64,000 bases of DNA from Spectribacter acetivorans (GTDB taxonomy: Bacteria > Pseudomonadota > Gammaproteobacteria > Nevskiales > Salinisphaeraceae), in contig NZ_JAVRHY010000005.1 in assembly GCF_031846305.1 (NCBI RefSeq), positions 62,001 through 126,000 of the forward strand. The letters are read 5' to 3'. The translations under genes and the position numbers were made by a program. Every line of letters begins with the position of its first letter. Position 1 is the stretch's first letter. Below are positions 8,105-16,202 of this stretch, in pieces. Under the pieces are notes generated by a model that was not told the DNA's origin, did no database searches, and saw only the letters and a list, made by a program, of their open reading frames with translations.

Positions 8105-8587
8105 TCAGCCGCCGGATGTCTGCATCGCCTGAATCGCCTTGAAGTCGGCCATGCTCAGGTACTTGATGGTGTTCAGATCGGCATCCAGCAACTCGTATAC
8201 CGCCCCGTCGGCTCGGATGTTGCGGTTGCTGAAGAACACGATGACGTCCTGATCGCCGCCGCCTTCGCTGTGCGGTTCGCCATTGCCGTCGCTGTAGACG
8301 TAGCTGCCCACCGGGCGGATTTCGGTGAGGTTGTCGTCACCGTCGTACAGCCGCAGTTCGCCCTGCAGTACCAGCGTCCGGTAGGGGGCCAGGTGGCGGT
8401 GCAGCACGATGCGGGCATGGGCCGGGAAGCGCAGGAGTGCGTCGACGGCGCCCTGCTTTTCGTCGACATCGTAGAACCAGGCGTCGACGCCCTCGAGCAG
8501 CGGCTCGATGTCGCCCAGTGGCAACCAGTTTATGTTGCGGTCGTCGAACGGCAGCGTCTGATGACTTTGTGCGGCAGGGGTTGCCAT
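8105..8587 (-). CDS. Cupin-fold protein (ChrR/acetylacetone-dioxygenase-like)
   Basis: 160 residues, no signal peptide. A single cupin domain spans about residues 40-130: ARIVLHRHLAPYRTLVLQGEL gives the first cupin motif with two histidines, and VGSYVYSDGNGEPHSEGGG supplies the glutamate/histidine part of the second. This is the metal-site arrangement of small dioxygenase-like or anti-sigma-like cupins. The gene is co-directional with the downstream monooxygenase (39-base gap), so it may act in the same oxidation pathway. Whether it is an enzyme or a small-molecule-binding protein cannot be told. Confidence 0.65.
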   Translation of the reverse strand: MATPAAQSHQTLPFDDRNINWLPLGDIEPLLEGVDAWFYDVDEKQGAVDALLRFPAHARIVLHRHLAPYRTLVLQGELRLYDGDDNLTEIRPVGSYVYSDGNGEPHSEGGGDQDVIVFFSNRNIRADGAVYELLDADLNTIKYLSMADFKAIQAMQTSGG

Positions 8588-8631
8588 GATGAATCTCCTC
8601 TCTGGATCGTTATGACCACAATGGTCCCGGG

Positions 8632-8650
8632 ACGCGCCACGTTGGCGCGT
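8632..8650. repeat. Perfect inverted repeat upstream of the cupin gene
   Basis: ACGCGCCA-CGT-TGGCGCGT, 8-bp arms, 45 bases upstream of the cupin start and downstream of the ompW-like gene. There is no T-run. It could be an operator for the cupin-monooxygenase pair or a weak terminator for the porin gene. Confidence 0.4.
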
Positions 8651-8726
8651 ACCCCGGATATTTCCATCAACCTAGCGGTAATGATGGGTGCCGACCCCAC
8701 CCGGATGGGTTGGCGGGGCCGGCCGT

Positions 8727-9554
8727 TCACTGGAAGTTGTAACCGACCAGCAGGCTGAACACGAAGGTGCCGAGATCGAGCTCGCTGCGGCTTTCGGCCA
8801 GCTCCGTGCCGTCATCGGCCCTCACGCGAATGATGGAGTCGGATTCCAGGCCCAGGTGGGTCGCGGCCATCGACAGGCTCCAGCGATCGCCCAGCTTGTA
8901 GCTGCCGCCCAGGCTGTAGACGGGGGCGAAATCGGAGGTCGCCTCCGGCGATACCGACGTGGGGCCGGGCTTGCCCGCGGCCAGGGCCAGCGGCGTGCCG
9001 AAGTTGTCGCGAATGTCCGAGCGCACACCATCGCTGAGGCCCACGTCGGTGAAGAAGGTATAGGTCGCACCCAGCCCGATGTACGGGCGGAACGTGGCAT
9101 CCGGTTCACCGAAGTTGTACTGCAGCATGAACACCGGGCTCCACTGGCGGGCTTCGCCAATCGGATTGTTGTCGGGGTCGCCCAGGTCGACGCTCAGCAG
9201 TTCGCCGGTCAGGCCGGGTGGTGCCACCATCCCGCGGCCGCTGATGTCGAATTTCACTGGTATGCCGCCGTCCACGGCTACCGCCAGATGATCGGTCAGA
9301 AACAGCTTCGCCACCATCGCGAGAGTGCTGGAGTTGCTCACCGACAAGCTGGTGCCGGGAGAGTCGAAACTGTCGCCGGTCAGCAGGGTGGCCAGCCCGG
9401 GCCGCACCCGGGTGCGCACGGTGCTGCTGGATTCGTCCGGCCGGATATGGGCCAGGCCGGTGAGCACGACGATATCGCCCTGCTTCTGGGCCGGTGCCGG
9501 TTCGGCATGCAGCAGCAGTATCAGGCAGGCGAGGCCGGTCAGGCAGGACTTCAC
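8727..9554 (-). CDS. OmpW-family outer membrane protein
   Basis: 275 residues with a GTG start and a clear signal peptide (KSCLTGLACLILLLHAEPAPAQ, cleavage near residue 23). The mature part shows alternating beta-strand character and OmpW hallmarks: AKLFLTDHLAVAVDGGIPVKF, then FMLQYNFGEPDATFRPYIGLGATYTFF, and a C-terminal strand FSLLVGYNF. OmpW proteins form 8-stranded barrels with a hydrophobic channel; AlkL relatives import alkanes. The usual terminal aromatic residue is followed here by one glutamine. Proximity to monooxygenase and acyl-CoA ligase genes fits uptake of hydrophobic substrates, as inference. Confidence 0.85.
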   Translation of the reverse strand: MKSCLTGLACLILLLHAEPAPAQKQGDIVVLTGLAHIRPDESSSTVRTRVRPGLATLLTGDSFDSPGTSLSVSNSSTLAMVAKLFLTDHLAVAVDGGIPVKFDISGRGMVAPPGLTGELLSVDLGDPDNNPIGEARQWSPVFMLQYNFGEPDATFRPYIGLGATYTFFTDVGLSDGVRSDIRDNFGTPLALAAGKPGPTSVSPEATSDFAPVYSLGGSYKLGDRWSLSMAATHLGLESDSIIRVRADDGTELAESRSELDLGTFVFSLLVGYNFQ

Positions 9555-9725
9555 GAAAGCTCCCGGTTGGCAGCAACCGCCGGAGTGGGTCGGTCACCGA
9601 TGGTGCCTGCGGGTCGCCACCACGACAACCGTGGCCCGGTCGGCATGGCTTGCGGTGGACAGAATGCCCGGTTCGGTGGACGATGACGCCCCTGCCGCCC
9701 GCCCCATCGAATCCGCCAGGCTGCC

Positions 9726-10679
9726 ATGACACCCGCCATTCAGGCCCGCGGCCTGGTCAAGAATTTCGGCGCCACGCGGGCGCTGGACGGCGTCGACCTG
9801 ACCGCGCCGCCCGGTACGGTGCTGGGCGTGCTGGGCCCCAACGGGGCGGGCAAGACCACCGCCGTGCGCATTCTCACCACGCTGCTGGCGCCGGATGCCG
9901 GCGAGGCCCGTGTCGACGGGTTCGACGTGGTCGGTCAGGCGGCCGAGGTGCGGCGCCGCATCGGGCTGACCGGCCAGTACGCCGCGGTGGACGACAAACT
10001 CACCGGCCGCGAGAACCTGATCCTGATCGGCCGCTTGCTGGGGCTGTCGCGTACCGCGTCACGCCAGCGCGCCGGCGAACTGCTGGGGCAGTTCGCGCTG
10101 ACCGAAGCCGCCCATCGCGCCGCCCAGACCTATTCCGGCGGCATGCGCCGCCGGCTGGACCTGGCCGCCAGTCTGGTGGGGCGCCCGGCGATCCTGTTCC
10201 TGGACGAGCCCACCACCGGACTGGACCCCCGCGCCCGCCTGCAACTCTGGGCGCTGATCCGGCAGCTGGTGGCCGAGGGCACGACGGTCCTGCTGACCAC
10301 CCAGTATCTCGACGAGGCCGACCAGCTGGCGGATGACCTGGCGGTGATCGATGCCGGTCAGGTGATCGCCACGGGCACGCCTGCGGCGCTCAAGGCCCGG
10401 GTCGGCGACCGGGCACTGGTGGTCCGGGTGCGCAATCCCGCCGATATCGACCGGCTGCGACCCATCGTGGCCGAACTGGTCGGTGCCGAGCCGCAGGCGG
10501 ACGGCGAGCGGTTGACCGCGCCGGTCGCCGATCCCGGCGTGATGGTCGAACTGGTCCGCCGGCTGGACGCGGCGGCCATCCCGGTCACCGACCTGGCCCT
10601 GCGTCAGCCCAGCCTGGATGACGTATTCCTCGCGCTGACCGGCCGTCATGCCGTGCCCGACGACGAGCCCCCGGCATGA
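9726..10679 (+). CDS. ABC transporter ATP-binding protein, DrrA type
   Basis: 317 residues. Walker A GPNGAGKT (37-44), Q-loop region GLTGQYAAVDDKLTGREN, signature YSGGMRRRLDLA (from about 135), Walker B ILFLDEPTTGLD (from 156) and switch histidine replaced in the usual DrrA manner by TTQYLDEADQLADD. The QYAAVDDKLTGREN stretch and the C-terminal extension ending in QPSLDDVFLALTG are characteristic of the daunorubicin-resistance/ABC-2 exporter ATPases. It pairs with the overlapping permease gene. Substrate is unknown: drug, lipid or polysaccharide export are all possible. Confidence 0.9.
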   Translation: MTPAIQARGLVKNFGATRALDGVDLTAPPGTVLGVLGPNGAGKTTAVRILTTLLAPDAGEARVDGFDVVGQAAEVRRRIGLTGQYAAVDDKLTGRENLILIGRLLGLSRTASRQRAGELLGQFALTEAAHRAAQTYSGGMRRRLDLAASLVGRPAILFLDEPTTGLDPRARLQLWALIRQLVAEGTTVLLTTQYLDEADQLADDLAVIDAGQVIATGTPAALKARVGDRALVVRVRNPADIDRLRPIVAELVGAEPQADGERLTAPVADPGVMVELVRRLDAAAIPVTDLALRQPSLDDVFLALTGRHAVPDDEPPA

Positions 10680-11476
10680 GCGTCGATCCCGTGACTCGGC
10701 GTCCGCGGCTGGCCGCCGCTGCCCAGCAGACCGCCACCCTGGCCTGGCGCACCCTGCTGCAGATTCGCCACAACCCCTGGGAACTGGCGGATTTCAGCAT
10801 CCAGCCGGTGCTGTTCCTGCTGCTGTTCCTGTTCGTGTTCGGTGGTGCGATCGCCGGCACCACGGCGGACTATCTCGCCTACATGCTGCCCGGCGTGATC
10901 GTGATGAACATGACCTTCGTCACGGTATACGTCGGCCACGGGCTCAACACCGATCTCACCAAGGGCTTCTTCGACCGCTTGCGGTCGCTGCCCATCGGCC
11001 CCTGGACCCCGCTGGCCGGCCGCATCATCGCCGACCTGGTCAAGCAGGGCTGGTGCATCCTGCTGTTGCTGGCGGTGGGGTATCTGCTGGGGTTTCGGGT
11101 GATTACGTCGCCGGTCGCTGTCCTGGGCGCGATCGCACTGGTGCTCACCTTTGCCCTGGCCATGTCCTGGCTGATGGTGCTGGTGGGGGTGATCGCCCGT
11201 GACCCGGAACACGTTCAGCTATTCGGCTTCACCGCGCTGTTTCCGGTGACCTTCGTCAGCAATGCCTTCGTGCCGGTCGAAACCATGCCCGCCTGGCTGC
11301 AGACGGTGGTGCACGTCAACCCGGTGTCGTTGCTGGCGGACGCCGTGCGTGGCCTGCTCGGCGACGGCGACGTGCTGATGCCGGCACTGGGTGTGCTGGC
11401 CTGGTCCCTGGCGATCACGGCGGTGTTCGCGCCGCTATCGCTGTGGGCCCTGCGTCGGCGACTGTCCCGCGGGTGA
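10676..11476 (+). CDS. ABC-2 type permease, DrrB type
   Basis: 266 residues, start overlapping the ATPase stop in ATGA. About six membrane segments are visible, starting with FSIQPVLFLLLFLFVFGGAI. The block YLAYMLPGVIVMNMTFVTVY followed by GLNTDLTKGFFDRLRSLPI is the conserved ABC-2 signature of DrrB-like permeases. FVPVETMPAWLQTVVHVNPVSLLADAVRGL is the conserved C-terminal block. Acts in the inner membrane with the preceding ATPase as a two-gene exporter. Confidence 0.88.
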   Translation: MSVDPVTRRPRLAAAAQQTATLAWRTLLQIRHNPWELADFSIQPVLFLLLFLFVFGGAIAGTTADYLAYMLPGVIVMNMTFVTVYVGHGLNTDLTKGFFDRLRSLPIGPWTPLAGRIIADLVKQGWCILLLLAVGYLLGFRVITSPVAVLGAIALVLTFALAMSWLMVLVGVIARDPEHVQLFGFTALFPVTFVSNAFVPVETMPAWLQTVVHVNPVSLLADAVRGLLGDGDVLMPALGVLAWSLAITAVFAPLSLWALRRRLSRG

Positions 11477-11553
11477 CGCGGTACAGTGTGGTTTCGGGGC
11501 GGGCGCAAGCAATCGACAAACAGTGTCCGTCACGCCGGGCAGGGAGATCATCG

Positions 11554-11985
11554 ATGAAAGCATTCAAGACCGTGGTGCTGCTGCTGGCCGCACTGGCGAT
11601 CGTTACCGGCACTGCCGACATGATTCTGGGCGTGCCGGGTCAGGCCGCGCTGGGTGTGCAGTTGTCGGCCGAGGCCGCCAACGACGCGGTGCTCAACAGC
11701 CAGTTCCGGTTTCTGGCCGCCATCTGGCTGGGACTGGGGTTGCTGCTGTGCCTGTGCGTGTTCCGGCTGGAACGATACGGCCCGGTGCTCGACGGCGTGC
11801 TGGCGGTGGTCTTTCTCGGCGGCGTCGGCCGGATTCTGGCGCTGGTCGATCAGGGCTTTCCCGACACGGTTTTCAGCATCGGGTTTGTGGTGCTGGCGAT
11901 AGCCGTCGAGATTGTCGGGATGCCGGCCCTGATTGCATGGCACCGGAAAGTGCGCCGTGCCAGGGGTAGTGCCGCTACGCCCTGA
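11554..11985 (+). CDS. DUF4345 membrane protein
   Basis: 143 residues with four hydrophobic segments (about residues 5-25, 50-70, 75-95, 110-130). The spacing NSQFRFLAAIWLGLG...R.......VVFLGGVGRILAL fits the DUF4345 family of small four-helix inner-membrane proteins. Start ATG 11554 is chosen because AGGGAG lies 10 bases upstream and the first membrane segment then begins at once. It follows the ABC exporter by 77 bases and may be cotranscribed. Function unknown. It is the last gene before the flagellar island. Confidence 0.65.
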   Translation: MKAFKTVVLLLAALAIVTGTADMILGVPGQAALGVQLSAEAANDAVLNSQFRFLAAIWLGLGLLLCLCVFRLERYGPVLDGVLAVVFLGGVGRILALVDQGFPDTVFSIGFVVLAIAVEIVGMPALIAWHRKVRRARGSAATP

Positions 11986-11992
11986 TCGACAT

Positions 11993-12445
11993 TCAGGCCT
12001 GCCCCAGACTGCGACAGGCCATGACCGCGTCGGCGCCGGGGCGGCCGCCGCCGGTATACAGGCCGCCGCCGTCGGCCTGGTGCAACTCGCGGGTCAGGCG
12101 TGATAACCGGCCGGCGCGTGTGCTGACCAGGGCCGCGTTGGCCAGATTGAGGTCCGCACAACGGGCTGCCGCGCGCTGAAGTCGGTGCAGGGCTGCCTGG
12201 CTGATGCCGGACGCGGCGGTTGCCATCAGGGCGGCCAGATCGCGGTGACCAGTGCCGGCGAGAAAGGTCTCGTACTCGCGGCCCAGACGAGTGCTGATCC
12301 GTTCGAGTTCCCGACTGCTTTCCATCAAGCCACTGTAGTCGCGTATCTGCAGGGCCTGTTGCTGGGCCCGCAGCTGCCGATGGCAGTGGCGGGTCAGTGC
12401 CAGCACCTCGGCCAGTTGCCGTCGATGAAGGCTGGAATGGCTCAT
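11993..12445 (-). CDS. flgN: FlgN, export chaperone for hook-associated proteins
   Basis: 150-residue, mostly helical protein. FlgN binds FlgK and FlgL in the cytoplasm before export. The N-terminal half (LHRRQLAEVLALTRHCHRQL, then a long helix containing ERISTRLGREYETFL) fits the FlgN fold. Identification rests mainly on position: its start overlaps the flgM stop (ATGA at 12442-12445), the standard flgM-flgN pair. The C-terminus is glycine-rich. Confidence 0.8.
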   Translation of the reverse strand: MSHSSLHRRQLAEVLALTRHCHRQLRAQQQALQIRDYSGLMESSRELERISTRLGREYETFLAGTGHRDLAALMATAASGISQAALHRLQRAAARCADLNLANAALVSTRAGRLSRLTRELHQADGGGLYTGGGRPGADAVMACRSLGQA

Positions 12446-12765
12446 GCGCGGTTGATGGTGGTCTCGAATGCGAGCAGACGATCCGCAATCCGCGCAGGAT
12501 TGATCGAATAGTCGCCGCTGAGAACGGCTTCGCGCAGCCGCGCGACCTTGGCGGTGTCCACGTCGTCTCCCGTTTTCAGGTTGTCGGCCAGCGACTGCAG
12601 TTGCTGTGCGTCGCGCGTGAGCCGGACCGAATCGGTCGCGGGCACACTGTCCGGCCGGTTGCTGCCGCTGGCTTCGGCCGACGCCTGGTTGGTACGGAGG
12701 CGGTTGCCGGTGACGCCGGGGGTGGATCCGGGATTGTCGATTCGATGACTCAAAGTTGTCTCCAT
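12442..12765 (-). CDS. flgM: FlgM, anti-sigma-28 factor
   Basis: 107 residues, polar and predicted disordered in its N-terminal half, as usual for FlgM. The C-terminal half (RLTRDAQQLQSLADNL, then VARLREAVLSGDYSINPARIADRLLAFE) matches the FliA-binding helices, including the typical R-x-x-I-x-x-G-x-Y-x-I/V-x-x-x-x-I-A-x-x-L/M-L-x-F pattern. Held in the cell it blocks FliA (gene at 48983); exported through the finished hook, it releases late transcription. Start taken at ATG 12765 because a sigma-28 promoter (12785-12811) occupies the possible upstream TTG start at 12804. Confidence 0.9.
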   Translation of the reverse strand: METTLSHRIDNPGSTPGVTGNRLRTNQASAEASGSNRPDSVPATDSVRLTRDAQQLQSLADNLKTGDDVDTAKVARLREAVLSGDYSINPARIADRLLAFETTINRA

Positions 12766-12784
12766 GCCTGCTTGCTTGTGACGG

Positions 12785-12811
12785 GTATCGGTCGCCAGCG
12801 TCAAATTTTTA
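12785..12811 (-). promoter_or_regulatory. Sigma-28 (FliA) promoter of flgMN
   Basis: On the minus strand TAAAAATT, 11 bases, ACCGATAC, against the FliA consensus TAAAGTTT-N11-GCCGATAA: 6/8 and 6/8 with exact spacing. It ends 19 bases before the flgM ATG. Confidence 0.75.
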
Positions 12812-12845
12812 GCGGTCGGGTGGAAAAAGATCCTCGGCCCTGGAT

Positions 12846-13529
12846 TCAGAACGCAACATCCACGATGTCGCCGTTGCGCACGCGTGCGCTGACCATCCGG
12901 CCGCTGGAAAGATTGCGGACCTGGATCTGCTGACCGGTACCGCCGTCACTCATGGCTTCACCGTTGGTCCTGATCTCCAGTCCGCCGGATCGGGCGACCA
13001 GAATTACCCGCTGGCCGCGTCGAATCACGGCGGGCGTTTCCAGCCAGGATGGCGTCAGTTCAGTGCCCGCGGCCGCCGGGCGGCGAAGTCGCTGACCCAC
13101 CGCGTGGGCCGCGTCACGCAGCACCGGATAACCGGACCTGGCCTGCCGCGTGATCACTTCAACATCCGCGGCCGTGATCACGTGACCGCGATTCACCGCC
13201 CGCGTCAGCACTACCACCGACTGCTGTCGCGACAGGCGCACCGGAACATAAAGGGACCAGTTGGGCGCCGGGCAGGCCACGCGCACGGTCACCCGGGTCG
13301 CCCCCGGCGCCGCGCGGCCGGGATCGGCGACCAGCGGTTCGGTACAGACCGCCAGCCGCAGACGCTGATCCAGGCTGGAGGCTTCGGCATGCACACCGTT
13401 ACCGCCCAGCGTCCGTTCGGCGGCCGCGCGGATGTCGGCGACGTCGTGCCATTGTGCGGCCATCGACGCGCTGGACAGCAGCACAAGGCTGATGGTCAGC
13501 CCGACATGAATGTGGGGACGGATGGTCAT
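12846..13529 (-). CDS. flgA: FlgA, periplasmic chaperone for P-ring assembly
   Basis: 227 residues with a signal peptide (ISLVLLSSASMAAQ). FlgA helps FlgI polymerise around the rod. The C-terminal SAF-like domain is clear: VLTRAVNRGHVITAADVEVI, then LRRPAAAGTELTPSWL, VIRRGQRVILVARSGGLEIRTNGEAMSDG and QIQVRNLSSGRMVSARV, the canonical FlgA block. Transcribed away from cheV. A perfect sigma-54 site sits immediately upstream (13541-13556), so flgA appears to be a FleQ-class gene while flgMN has its own FliA promoter. Confidence 0.92.
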   Translation of the reverse strand: MTIRPHIHVGLTISLVLLSSASMAAQWHDVADIRAAAERTLGGNGVHAEASSLDQRLRLAVCTEPLVADPGRAAPGATRVTVRVACPAPNWSLYVPVRLSRQQSVVVLTRAVNRGHVITAADVEVITRQARSGYPVLRDAAHAVGQRLRRPAAAGTELTPSWLETPAVIRRGQRVILVARSGGLEIRTNGEAMSDGGTGQQIQVRNLSSGRMVSARVRNGDIVDVAF

Positions 13530-13540
13530 GCCTGATGTAA

Positions 13541-13556
13541 AGCAATCGACGTGCCA
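13541..13556 (-). promoter_or_regulatory. Sigma-54 promoter of flgA
   Basis: Minus strand TGGCAC-GTCGA-TTGCT is an exact match to TGGCAC-N5-TTGCW. If the start is 12 bases after the -12 C, transcription begins at about 13530, one base before the flgA ATG, so the mRNA would be nearly leaderless. Confidence 0.8.
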
Positions 13557-13565
13557 CGGCGCGAC

Positions 13566-13592
13566 TCAAATCCGCTGCCGGGCGGCCGTTAC
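13566..13592 (+). promoter_or_regulatory. Possible sigma-28 promoter of cheV
   Basis: TCAA, 15 bases, GCCGTTAC. The -10 matches GCCGATAA at 6/8 with correct spacing, but the -35 is weak. It lies 20 bases before the cheV ATG, the same distance as the flgM promoter. Confidence 0.4.
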
Positions 13593-13611
13593 CTGCCGCA
13601 AGGAGGCATCC

Positions 13612-14550
13612 ATGGATTCACAACTGCTGTCACAGGTCGATCAGCGCACGCGGCTGGCGGGCTACAACCGGCTGGCACTGCTGCTGTTCCGGCTGGGCAC
13701 CGAGGTTCTCTACGGCATCAATGTCTTCAAGGTGCAGGAAATCGTGCCGATGCCGCCGATTCGGCGGATGCCCGGCGCGCCGGCTGTATTTCGTGGGCTT
13801 GCCTCCACCCGCGGTCGGCTGGTGAGCGTTCTGGACCTCGCCGCCGCCATCGGACTGCCGGCCCCCGCGCGTGCCCCGGCCGGGCATCTGGTGATCTCCG
13901 AGTTCAACCGCTGCGTGCAGGGGTTTCAGGTGGAGCGGGTGGAGCGGATCGTTAACGTGGACGTCGCCCACGTTCGGGCGCCGCGCGAGGATGATCCCGC
14001 CAGCTATCTGACGGCAGTGACCCGCATCGGCGATGACATCATCGAGATCATCGACGTCGAACGGGTGCTCGCGGAGTTCTCGTCGCCGCCGGCCACGGTC
14101 TCCGCCGAGCTGATTTCGCGGGCGGCGGAGAAGCCCACGCGGGGAACGCGACGGGTTCTCGTCGCCGACGACTCGCGGGTGGCGCGCACGCAGATCGCCG
14201 GGACCCTGCAGCAGCTGGGGCTGGAGGCGATTCTGGTCACCAGCGGTCGCGAGGCACTGCAGATGCTGGAAAGCATGGTCGCCGGGGGGCAGTCGATCGA
14301 CAGCGAACTGTTGATGGTGATCTCCGACGTGGAGATGCCCGACATGGATGGCTATACGTTAACGACGGAAATTCGTCGCGATCCGCGCTTTGCTGGCCTT
14401 TACGTTCTACTGCATACGTCGCTGTCCGGTGTGTTCAACAACGCGATGGTGGCCCGTGTCGGAGCCGACAAGTTCGTGCCGAAATTCAGTTCCGATGAGC
14501 TCGCGCAGGGCATACTGGAACGACTTAACTCGTTGAACGAGATCGCTTAA
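13612..14550 (+). CDS. cheV: CheV, CheW-receiver coupling protein
   Basis: 312 residues. ATG 13612 is preceded by AAGGAGG (13600-13606). Residues about 20-160 form a CheW domain (LLFRLGTEVLYGINVFKVQEI, GLASTRGRLVSVLDLAAAI). Residues about 180-310 form a CheY-like receiver with acidic pair DD (186-187), phospho-acceptor D239 in ISDVEMPDMDG and late lysine in DKFVPKF. CheV couples receptors to CheA and may buffer phosphate. Placement just before flgB is common in gammaproteobacteria, usually with cheR beside it; here cheR is instead at 61985. Confidence 0.93.
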   Translation: MDSQLLSQVDQRTRLAGYNRLALLLFRLGTEVLYGINVFKVQEIVPMPPIRRMPGAPAVFRGLASTRGRLVSVLDLAAAIGLPAPARAPAGHLVISEFNRCVQGFQVERVERIVNVDVAHVRAPREDDPASYLTAVTRIGDDIIEIIDVERVLAEFSSPPATVSAELISRAAEKPTRGTRRVLVADDSRVARTQIAGTLQQLGLEAILVTSGREALQMLESMVAGGQSIDSELLMVISDVEMPDMDGYTLTTEIRRDPRFAGLYVLLHTSLSGVFNNAMVARVGADKFVPKFSSDELAQGILERLNSLNEIA

Positions 14551-14651
14551 TTTCGAGAATCCCCTGGCTCCCAGTGGTAACCCGGCCACGGGCGTACCCT
14601 GCCCCGCCCGCGGGTTTCTAGGACCGTTTTGCGGTGCCGTGTCTTTACCCG

Positions 14652-14667
14652 TGGCACGCGGCTTGCT
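14652..14667 (+). promoter_or_regulatory. Sigma-54 promoter of the flgB operon
   Basis: TGGCAC-GCGGC-TTGCT, an exact consensus match. The predicted start near 14678 gives a 27-base leader before flgB ATG 14705. The rest of the 154-base cheV-flgB gap shows no other clear site. Confidence 0.88.
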
Positions 14668-14704
14668 CCAGGGTTCCCGTGACCGATTCAGGGACCTGTG
14701 AGCG

Positions 14705-15109
14705 ATGACTCAACCGATAGGAGCTGCCAGCGACGCCATCTACGGCATCCATGCGGATGCGTTGCGCGTCAACCGTGACCGGCTGTCCGTGCTGGCCGCG
14801 AATCTGGCCAATGCGGACACCCCCAATTACAAGGCGCGGGATATCGACTTTCGCCAGGTGCTGGCCGGCGTCTCCCATGGCGGCCTGACCATGGCCCGAA
14901 GCGCGGGCAGCCACCTCAGTGGCACGGGGGCCGCGGCGGCGGGTGTTGTCTATCGCCAGCCCCTGCAACCCAGCGCTGACGGCAATACCGTTGACGCCTC
15001 CCAGGAACAGGCCCGCTTTGCGGAAGCCGCGACCCGTTATCGCGCCAGCCTGGATTTCGCCAATGGGCGTATTCAGTCGCTGATGCTGGCCATTACCGGA
15101 GGTCGATAA
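14705..15109 (+). CDS. flgB: FlgB, proximal rod protein
   Basis: 134 residues. Contains the conserved rod-protein N-terminal signature LSVLAANLANADTPNYKARDIDF and the C-terminal RYRASLDFANGRI-like helix typical of FlgB. FlgB forms the proximal rod next to the MS ring/export gate. First gene of the long rod-hook operon flgBCDEFGHIJKL. Confidence 0.95.
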   Translation: MTQPIGAASDAIYGIHADALRVNRDRLSVLAANLANADTPNYKARDIDFRQVLAGVSHGGLTMARSAGSHLSGTGAAAAGVVYRQPLQPSADGNTVDASQEQARFAEAATRYRASLDFANGRIQSLMLAITGGR

Positions 15110-15111
15110 TC

Positions 15112-15516
15112 ATGGCGGGCTTCGGAATTTTCGATATTGCCGGTTCGGCCATGGCCGCCCAGTCGGTGCGGCTCAACACCGTCGCCAGCAACATGGCCAA
15201 CGCCGACGCGGTAACCGGCGACCCGGCCACCACTTATCGTGCCCTGCACCCGGTCTTCCATGCGTCTCGCCCCGATGCCTCGGGTAATGCCGGCGTGAGT
15301 ATCGCGGGGGTGGTGGAAAGCACCGCCGAGCCGCAGCGCCGGTATCAGCCCGGCCACCCGGCCGCGGATGCCGAAGGCTATGTGTATGCCCCCAACGTCG
15401 ACGTGGTCGAACAGATGGTGGACATGATCTCGGCCTCACGCAGCTACCAGAACAGCGTGGAAGTGCTCAGCACGACCAAGGATCTGATGCTGCGCACGCT
15501 CGAACTCGGCAAGTAG
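15112..15516 (+). CDS. flgC: FlgC, proximal rod protein
   Basis: 134 residues. N-terminal IFDIAGSAMAAQSVRLNTVASNMANAD and the FlgC-specific AEGYVYAPNVDVVEQMVDMISASRSYQNSVEVL block are clear. Forms the rod together with FlgB, FlgF and FlgG. Starts 2 bases after flgB ends. Confidence 0.95.
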   Translation: MAGFGIFDIAGSAMAAQSVRLNTVASNMANADAVTGDPATTYRALHPVFHASRPDASGNAGVSIAGVVESTAEPQRRYQPGHPAADAEGYVYAPNVDVVEQMVDMISASRSYQNSVEVLSTTKDLMLRTLELGK

Positions 15517-15529
15517 AAGGGAGCCCGAC

Positions 15530-16183
15530 ATGGACGTCAGCGCATTGCAGTCTCTCGGTCTCGGCTCGGCTTCGACCGGTGCCGTCGGGAACAAGAAGGA
15601 CATCGGTCAGGATCAGTTCCTCGAACTGATGCTGGCCCAGATGAAGAATCAGGATCCGCTCAAGCCGATGGAAAACGGCGATTTCCTCGCCCAGCTGGCC
15701 CAGTTCAGTACCGCCACCGGCGTGTCCGAACTCAAGACGGGTCTCGACCGGCTGACCGAATCGCTGTCGGCGGACAAGGCGCTGACGGCAGCCAGTCTGA
15801 TCGGCCGCGATGTGCTGGTGGCAAGCGATACGCTTGTCCATGACGGTGGTGGTGCTGCCGGCGCCCTGGACTTGTCGGCGGCCGGCGCCGTGCGCATCGA
15901 TATTGTCGACGCCGCGGGCCAGACCATGCGCACCCTCGATCTCGGCACCCGTGCCGCGGGCCTGGTCTCGTTCCAATGGGATGGTCTCGACAATGCCGGT
16001 GGCGCATTGCCGGCCGGCAGTTACAGCGTCCGGGCGTCTGTCCGGGACGGTGAATCCGAGCAGGCTCTGCCGGTACTGGCCGTCGGCCGGGTCGACAGCG
16101 TGGACCTGTCCGGTCCCGACCTGAACCTTCATACCCTCACCCTCGGCAACGTCGCACTGGGCGACGTCCGCCGCATTCTCTAA
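15530..16183 (+). CDS. flgD: FlgD, hook-capping scaffold protein
   Basis: 217 residues. The FlgD N-terminal signature DQFLELMLAQMKNQDPLKPMENGDFLAQLAQFSTATGVSEL is clear, followed by a FlgD Tudor/Ig-like region (residues about 85-190, with the typical FQWDGLDNAGGALPAGSYSV block). FlgD caps the growing hook and is lost when the hook is finished. GGGAG ribosome site 9 bases upstream. Confidence 0.95.
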   Translation: MDVSALQSLGLGSASTGAVGNKKDIGQDQFLELMLAQMKNQDPLKPMENGDFLAQLAQFSTATGVSELKTGLDRLTESLSADKALTAASLIGRDVLVASDTLVHDGGGAAGALDLSAAGAVRIDIVDAAGQTMRTLDLGTRAAGLVSFQWDGLDNAGGALPAGSYSVRASVRDGESEQALPVLAVGRVDSVDLSGPDLNLHTLTLGNVALGDVRRIL

Positions 16184-16202
16184 CAATCACGAGGAGCACG
16201 TC

